From Climacteris rufus (taxonomy: Eukaryota > Chordata > Aves > Passeriformes > Climacteridae), in the NCBI GenBank assembly GCA_013398175.1, contig VZRZ01007867.1, forward strand, positions 1,196,191 through 1,260,190: 64,000 nucleotides of DNA. Direction: 5' to 3'. Shown piece by piece: positions 23,423 through 64,000 of the stretch (position 1 is the first letter of the stretch; each line of letters opens with the position of its first letter). Both the position numbers and the translations under genes were made by a program. The notes under the pieces were generated by a model, which searched no databases, had not been told where the DNA came from, and saw only the letters and a program-made list of their open reading frames with translations.

Positions 23423-23821
23423 AAAAGAGAAATAAAAATGTCGTTTGAAACTGGAATTCAGTGGCCAAATCCAAGGGCAGTGCACACCTTGTCACTCTGG
23501 TAGTCGTGGCCCACGCAGCGCAAGCCGAGGTTGGTGGGTATTTGGCCCAGTCTCGAGATGGTCACCAGACCTGCATGATGCCCTACGTGTCTGTTATTGT
23601 TCTGGTTTTTGTCTTTAGCAAAAAAAAAAGGACTATGAATGACCAAAGACTAACATTTATAATTTGTAGCAAAATTTGGTTTATGTAGAAACAAGCCATG
23701 TTTTGCATTTGGATAGAGATTTAAATGAATTAAAGCTAAAAATTAAAAAGCACGATGCTGCAACATCTGGTCACTTGTTGAAGACCTCACTTTTAAAGTG
23801 GTTAAGTTTGCACAATTTGTA

Positions 23822-23865
23822 CTTTTTTCTTTTTTTTTTCTTTTTTTTCCTTTTTTTTTTTTTTT
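23822..23865. repeat. Pure pyrimidine tract (44 nt)
   Basis: T runs with single C interruptions on the + strand; A-rich in the GNAS mRNA sense. Could mis-prime oligo-dT and create false transcript ends in cDNA libraries. Confidence 0.9.
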
Positions 23866-24641
23866 ACTAAACAGTATTTTTCCTTCTTTTATAAACCAGA
23901 AAAACTAAACTACAGATAAATTTTCCCTACCTTGAGCTAATGCTGCAGATAGGGTTGACAAAGCTGTACAGCGCAATCAAACATACTTACATCTTAGCTC
24001 ATTGTACAGGTACAGCCATAATCAAGGCACAAAGATCTTCTACAAGTTATTTTCAATAAAGTTGTACAAAATAATACATTTTACAGTCTGTACAAGAATA
24101 ATAATCCAGCAGTAAAATAAAAAATGAGGGAAGGGAAGAAGAAAAAGAAGGGAAAGACTGTGAGGACTACAGTCCAGATAATGATTTTTAGAGCAGACGG
24201 GATCATCAGTGAACAAACTGAAAACAGTGTGTGGTTAACTCTTTCTGCAATCACAGGCCATACGCAGTTCAATTCATAAATGTCCATGGTTGTCTTTAGA
24301 CCACCAAGACTGGTTTTAAAAATACCCTTCTGAAAGGTAGCAGTTGGTTTTTGCACTGTCTAGGTCTGTTGGAGAATTGTCAGTATTTCCGCCCAAAGCC
24401 ACATTACAGTCAGAGAACCAAACTCAGGGCTCTGTCTTCAAACTTGGTCTGTGACTTGGCACCTTCGTTACTCGGATGCAGTGAGTGATACAAAGTGGAG
24501 ATCAAGGGTTATAGGATTATGCCCACAGCAGTGCTAAATTACCTAGAGTTTTCTCTCCCCCAATTTTTGTGTCACGTTTTAATTTTTTTCATCCCCAATT
24601 CTTTCAGGTGCTCCACATTCAGGGCTTTTAATCAATTAGTT

Positions 24642-24647
24642 TTTATT
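24642..24647 (-). terminator. GNAS: GNAS proximal poly(A) signal candidate
   Basis: TTTATT on the + strand, i.e. AATAAA in the mRNA sense, 318 bases past the stop codon. A strong GU-rich downstream element is not obvious. Confidence 0.5.
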
Positions 24648-24881
24648 TCTTTTTGTTTGTTTGTTTGGTTGGTTTGTTTTCTCTCTTTTTTTTGTTAATA
24701 ACAGTGTTAGGGAATCCTCATGGAAATGGCCTTGGAAGTGTTAGGGGCCATCTCAAACTGTCCGAGGGGTACAGAAGCAAGCTTAGAAGTGCTGCTATTG
24801 TCCAGCAAGGAGAAAAAGTTGAGGGGTGCAAATCAATGGGAGATTCAAACAGTTCTCTTCCACCCTATGTGGGCAAGGGTG

Positions 24882-24920
24882 TTTTTTTTTTCTCTCTCTC
24901 TCTTTTTTTTTTTTTTTTTT
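24882..24920. repeat. Pyrimidine tract with CT repeat (39 nt)
   Basis: T10, then (TC)n, then T18 on the + strand, only 45 bases past the GNAS stop codon in the mRNA sense (A/GA-rich in mRNA). Confidence 0.9.
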
Positions 24921-24964
24921 AATAAGGAATAAGGAGTCCAAAACACAGAAAAAAGTGCTCTCCA

Positions 24965-58421
<33,457 letters not shown>

Positions 58422-61400
58422 CTGCAACGGGAGAACAGTGTTAGGGAACCAAGTTAGAGATGAAGAGAATCATCAAACAGTAACATATTGTTTCATATGG
58501 CAATAAGCAGGCAATGGAGCAGATTTAACAGAAATCTTTAACCCTGCTTTAGAACCTCACTACAAGTTCAGTTGGCTTTCTCAGTTTGACTTCAACATTC
58601 TGTAACACTTTAAGAACTGCTTCTCAATCACTCCCACTGAATCCAACTGTAAGAAGGGTTAACTCATCACTAAAGACAATTCTGTTGGCATATTTAATAA
58701 TCAATGCTATTTGGTCACATTTGTTCTTTAACTCACAGTGCCACTACACGTTACATTTATGTGACCGTCATCATTGTCTTTTTTTCCTCAATGAAATACT
58801 AATTCTCTATAATTCCTACATAAATGATAATGATAATTAAGTCTTACGTGACTTTGCAAGTTGGTGAGGATCTTCAGGGACTACACAGACATCTGTATCT
58901 TATGTAACTCTGTATCACTTTCATACATTTTTTCTTTTACAGTGTAAAAAGACACTGAACTACAGAAGAAACACAGTGATACAAGGCTAGATCATGTTTT
59001 GTCTCAGCCTTAAAAACTGTAAGCCAAGATATGAAAGCAGACAGCCAAAAATGCAACGCTTCAGTTTTGCTGAACCTGTAACACAAGTATAAAACACAAC
59101 CAGAAGCTCTTTCTTTTTGCACATGAAAGATGCACTTTGGTTCCAACACTGCACGAGCAACATGGAATTGTTCTGGCTACCAGTTTAAAAATTCTGAACA
59201 GGCTTAGACAGACCAGCAGCAGCCTGGTGAATACACCCAGACATCACTGTGGGCATTCCTCTCATCAACAGCCATGGGCTTTTCTTGGCTACCTCTCAGA
59301 GTTCTGAAGTGTTTTGGACAAAATACTTTCATTCTGATTTTAAGAGGCAAGGAATTTTTTTTTAATCAAGACCAGCACAAGACCTTTGAAATAGTTGTTG
59401 GATTTATTAGTTGTCTATATTCTATTTCTCCCCACCCCTTTTCTTTGCAGTAGAATTATTTTAAAGAAGAAGAATGTATTATTTTGAGTAGCCATGGTAC
59501 TGCTTCAAGGTTCACCCATCTCTTGGGCTATCAGTCTCTCACATTCCTCTCACATTTGTACTATTGGTGTAGTACAAGGAAAGGGGGCACATTCCAAAGA
59601 TTCACTCTGAAAACAGTTTTTAAAAACATTCACTTTCCTACCAGAACGTTAACTAACACCTGAACTGTAGCAGAACAGTAGATCATTTAAACTGCATCTT
59701 AAATATGCATAAAGGCATCTTATAGCAAATTTAGTGATGATGATTTTCAAAGCATCCTCTTCTTGGCAGGTATAAGATGTATATGTGATTGTGTGATCAC
59801 ACAATTGTGAATACCAATGATGGAAACAGCCTATCAGATGTAAATATGACCTTGCTTTTATTGCTATTATTGCTGCATTTATAGCTGCACAAACACACAA
59901 ATGAGAGTAAACACAAAATAAACAGCTAATTTTGTTGGGATTTCTTTTAAACAGATTGTGACATTTATATACAGTATTAGATGCTTGGTTGGTTCCCTGC
60001 TTTTATGAATTGTTCATGAACAAAAAAACCAGCTAAATTTCTTTGAAAAGTAGGTAAGAAGATTTTAATTGATTTTTAGTATTTGCAGACTGCACGACCA
60101 TTTGCTTTTTCTATTAAAGGAAGAAGACATTAAAACCTTAATTCCAGTCCTCAGTTTTCTATCTCCCACCGCTGAAATGCAATTCATTGGATACTTTAAT
60201 TTTGAAGATTTGCAATTCCTTGGCAGCTGGGGGACTGTCAATTACCTTCAATCTCCAACTGTATCAGAGCACAGTGAGGAAATCTCTTTCCAAAGCAAAA
60301 AAGGGAAGAAAGAGAAAGAAAAGGAGAGAGGGGGAATTATCTGCAATCTCACTGTATTTGAACCAAACCCATTTTAGGGGATGTTTCTATATTTATTTTT
60401 AAAAGTAACAATTGTCCAATACAGAACATCATGTGAGTCACTCAACTTATGATTACAAAGCTGGGAAACTGAAAAATGGAAGCAGCAATTGTACCAGGTT
60501 TTTTTTTGCTGAAACAGCAGCTGATTCAAATGGACCAATAACTAGGCAAAGATAAGTTTACAGGAAATGCAGTAAAACATTCTTCATCACCTACAAATGT
60601 AGATATAAAGTGAAAAAAGGTAGTGCCTTAATAAAAAAAAAGTCACAGCATAGTAAAACTCTGGCATAAGAATTCTTCCTCATTACTGTTTCTCACTACA
60701 ACTGTGACAGTTTGTTGGAGAACTGATATAAAGCAATTATTTCTAAAACCTTCTAAACTCCATCATGGCTTGGAGAAATATTTGGAGCAGTCTCTGCCAT
60801 CAGACTCTTAAAATGGGATGAAAAATAAAAGCAGTTCCTGGCCCCAGCATAAACACATTGATAATAGAAAGCCCAGGATTTAGTTTACCAGAACAGTTAT
60901 ATATTGTTTAGAAGTGTCTTCCTTGTGTTTTAAGGGCAGTTTTAACTTCTAAGAAAATATGTGAATTACAATAATGGAATAAAGATCAATGTTTGTGCCT
61001 TGTTAGGTCAAATTAGCAATAAAATATTTAATACTGCCTTTGTGCCTGTCCTGCTAATCTGAACTATAACCAGCAATACTTAAGCAATCTGCTCTGTAGG
61101 GTTATTAATTGTTCATGTGGGATGGAAAAAGAATTTAAGTCCACATTCTTTGAACTTTTTATTGGCATTTCAAAATCAGGATCTACAACAAGAGTAACAG
61201 ATTATTACTAAGGCACAGTGGGGTTTATCTGGGGTGGGATTTTGCTGTTACTTTAGGTCTTTTTTTGTTGTCTGCTTGTATTAATTGTGTTGTTAACACT
61301 GAACTATGAGACTTGTGAGAGTCAAATATGAAGGCCTTTTATTAATACACAAGCCTTTGTCTTTAGGCCACATCAAATACATCTTGGGACTAATGCAAAT

Positions 61401-63995
61401 ACATGTTGGGACTAATGCTGACCCACCTCACACAGGAGGTGTTCCCCAAAGCAAAGTCAGAACCAGGCTTGCAGAGTTCCCCTCCTGCTTTATCCCCTCC
61501 TTACTGTAGTGACTGATTCTGGAATTCAGAGTAGCTGGTTGCAAAAACCCAGATTCTGCCTCCTCCCCAGTACACCTACACTAACCACAGCTCTGAAATA
61601 ATATTTAAGAAAAAGAATAACACAAGAAATCCTCAGCATCCCATTTGAGTCATGGAATGTAGCCTGGGGCTACTCTCAGGGAAAGCAAGTAAAACCACAA
61701 GATTTGTTATGTATTTAGGTAAAACAGGGGCTTCAGAGGCCACTAGAAAAATCGAGTTAGCAACAGGGTTGGGTGGTTTTTTTTTTAGTTAAATAGGTAT
61801 AATTTGTATGAGAGCTCTAAAAATAATGAGTTAGGAAATAAATTAATCAAAAGTAGCAGGAAAATTTCCTGAAAAGAAATAGGCATAAAACTAGTCCTTA
61901 CATGTCTGGTTCTTGTTTCCACAACACTGATTCATTTGCTGGCACATTCTAATAGAACAGACTCTACAGCAGCATCAACACAGGTTTTTCTTGCACTAGA
62001 AAATGGAACTCCTAACAAAACAGCTAAAATAAACAAATAATACTAAATCACAAATTGGTTTGAGATGACATTCCACAACAAACAGGATTTGAATGCTAGG
62101 TTCCAAACGACCCACAGTATTTGCAGTATATGATCATATTATCCATTCTTGCCCTATGTATACTTAAAACTGAAAAAAATTACATTCAAATTATGTCATT
62201 TTCCATTAAAAAGAAAATAAAATGCTGCAGTTTCACAATACACACCCAAGATCCTGTTTAAAGTACAGCTGAAGCTGTGTAAAGCAACAAAAGTCAACAG
62301 AAGTGGTGACAGGATGGCATCACCAGGGAAGGTGAGAAGTGAATTCTCCCTAAGCATTATGTCAGGATTGGAGCATTTATCCACCACCAGAGCAGACTTT
62401 GCACTTTCCAAAGCATTAACATAACCCTAAAGAGGGAGAAATCCTTGAGTAGAACACTCAGGGAAAAGAATGTCAATGTAACACAGATCTGAACAGAACA
62501 AACAGGGCCTGACTGAATCTGCTCAGGCTGGGCAGGGGCATAGTTTGAATTCCGGGCACAATCCCCAAGCACAGGCTCCACTTCTGGGAAACTATAAAAA
62601 ACCCTGAGAAAATCCTCTGTCTGGGGAAACCTTCCCTAGTCTTACTCAGATAACTGAAGGATCAAGGCCCATGACTTGCTGATGGTGAGGAAGCCTCATC
62701 TCTCATGATACCATAACACCACAATAGTTAGAAAGTCACATTTCTGTGAAATGTATTTCATTATTAATGTTTTATTTATTAGGCAACACTTTCTCCACCT
62801 GCTGAAAGCTTCCCCATACAATGAGTCAACAGGCAACACTTGTAAATCACTTGTATTCACTTACAGGAATCCCTGCAGACCTCTAGAGGAAAAAAAACCC
62901 ATCAGTGGAAATGTAGAAGGGATGCTTGGAAAACAGTTCTTTGTTCCAGAAAGATCTTGCTGACACAATTCTGGATTAGAAGAGGGTCAGTGCAGAGTCT
63001 ACTCAAGTTTAAAACCCACTTGTATTGGACAATTCCACCAAGTTGAATAAATGACAGCAGGTAAACAGTGGCTTTGCTTGAAGTCAAACCAAAGAAAGTG
63101 TTAAAGGACTTGGGGGTTGAGCATTTTGGTTGTTAAAAAAAAAATCCTCAAGAGACAAACTCCAGGCCTGGGAAAAAATAAAGGAACCAAGATCTGCTTT
63201 TGAGAAGCTTTCTAGAAGGATAGAATATTAGTAGAAAATGAAGAATATAACTGGACATACTGTCTACAAGGCTTTGTTCCCTCCAGATATATAAATATCC
63301 AAGAGACTTAAAAAAAATGTTTATGGAGCAATGTTTCATAGGCATTAGGATGTTGGCAGGGAAAAACATTGGCACAGACCCTGCCACTGTGACTCCACAT
63401 TCACAGGAAACTTAGCATGGACATGCAACATTACCTTTTCTTTGTAAAATATAATATAGGGTGGATCCTTCAATAGAACAGTTTATTTACTAATTCCAGC
63501 AAAAGTCAATGCCATTGAAAAAAACCTTACCTCCTAAAAGGTGTGTACAACCATTACACAATGTTGTGGTTAAAACTGGGATTCAGTTCCTGGGCAAAGT
63601 TCACTGTCCCATGGAGCTGCACATTTCATAATAAGAGTTTTAAATAGGTCACCAACTTACAAACCCAACGATTAAAGGTCAAACCAAACCAGCTTCCAAC
63701 TGTAAAACTGAATCTTGGAGGACATTTCCTTCCCAACGTATTCAGCTTTTAAAAGTAACACTGACCACTGGTTTGTAAGCCCTCTGCAGACCTCCTGTGC
63801 CAGGGGGGAACAGGAACTTTCCTTTCCTGACAGGCAGGCAGTTCTGCTGCATTCCACAGCCCAGGCACTGGAACAGGGCAAGGTCACGGGATGGCAGGGG
63901 CAGCACACAGCACTCCAAGACAAACTGCACAAGTTGCTTTTCTCCTTCCAGGATAGGTAAGTAAACAACAAATTGATTTGTTTTTCATTGCTCAT
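58422..63995 (-). other. GNAS: 3' part of GNAS intron 5
   Basis: AT-rich sequence from exon 6 to the right edge. I searched it by eye for exon 5 (the NQFRVDYILSVM region) and did not find it, so intron 5 exceeds 5.5 kb. It contains a 22-bp tandem duplication at 61374-61417 and nothing else that I recognise. Confidence 0.6.
61374..61417. repeat. 22-bp tandem duplication
   Basis: Two copies of CAAATACATSTTGGGACTAATG, differing at one base. Confidence 0.9.
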
Positions 63996-64000
63996 ATCTG

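Larger units (their letters stand above)
21631..24964 (-). other. GNAS: GNAS 3' UTR (proximal, plus probable long extension)
   Basis: From the GNAS stop downward there are three minus-strand AATAAA signals: near 24642, 23417 and 21651. The first would give a UTR of about 0.33 kb, similar to mammalian GNAS as I remember it. Sequence down to the last signal stays AU-rich, free of transposons and free of other genes, which suggests a 3.3-kb extended UTR. The extension is inference. Confidence 0.5.

Overview
This is a piece of a bird nuclear genome. Spliced exons of three conserved vertebrate genes can be read, the only recognisable transposon is an avian-type CR1 LINE tail, and most introns are short. 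The gene order CTSZ - NELFCD - GNAS matches the order I know from human 20q13.32. Nothing in the window looks bacterial, viral or plasmid-derived. A run of N (13833-14214) marks an assembly gap inside a tandem repeat.

Layout. (1) 169-3907, + strand: the last five coding exons of cathepsin Z (CTSZ). The signal-peptide exon lies off the left edge. (2) 5863-13407, - strand: the complete 15-exon coding region of NELFCD (NELF-C/D, TH1L), 583 residues. CTSZ and NELFCD meet tail to tail, with poly(A) signals about 320 bp apart. (3) 13040-13620: CpG-island promoter of NELFCD. (4) 13701-14449: a 16-bp minisatellite containing the gap. (5) 14450 to about 21640: intergenic sequence in which I see no gene. 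(6) 24965-58421, - strand: GNAS (G protein alpha-s) coding exons 6 to 13, preceded in sequence by an AU-rich, apparently long 3' UTR. Exons 1 to 5 lie beyond the right edge. Exons 7 to 13 are packed into 5.3 kb, but exons 6 and 7 are separated by a 28-kb intron. That intron holds a strong CTCF-type motif, an RFX/MEF2 motif pair, two satellite-like arrays and the CR1 fragment.

The genes do unrelated jobs: lysosomal carboxypeptidase, promoter-proximal pausing of RNA polymerase II, and receptor-stimulated adenylyl cyclase activation. They are neighbours by conserved synteny, not members of one pathway. All exon joins were worked out by hand from reading frame, splice-site dinucleotides and remembered family sequence, and the frames add up through every junction. 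The most interesting leftovers are the giant GNAS intron with its regulatory motifs, the CpG-rich 130-bp block buried in the AU-rich GNAS 3' UTR, and the promoter-proximal minisatellite. I did not find a clearly new biological system.
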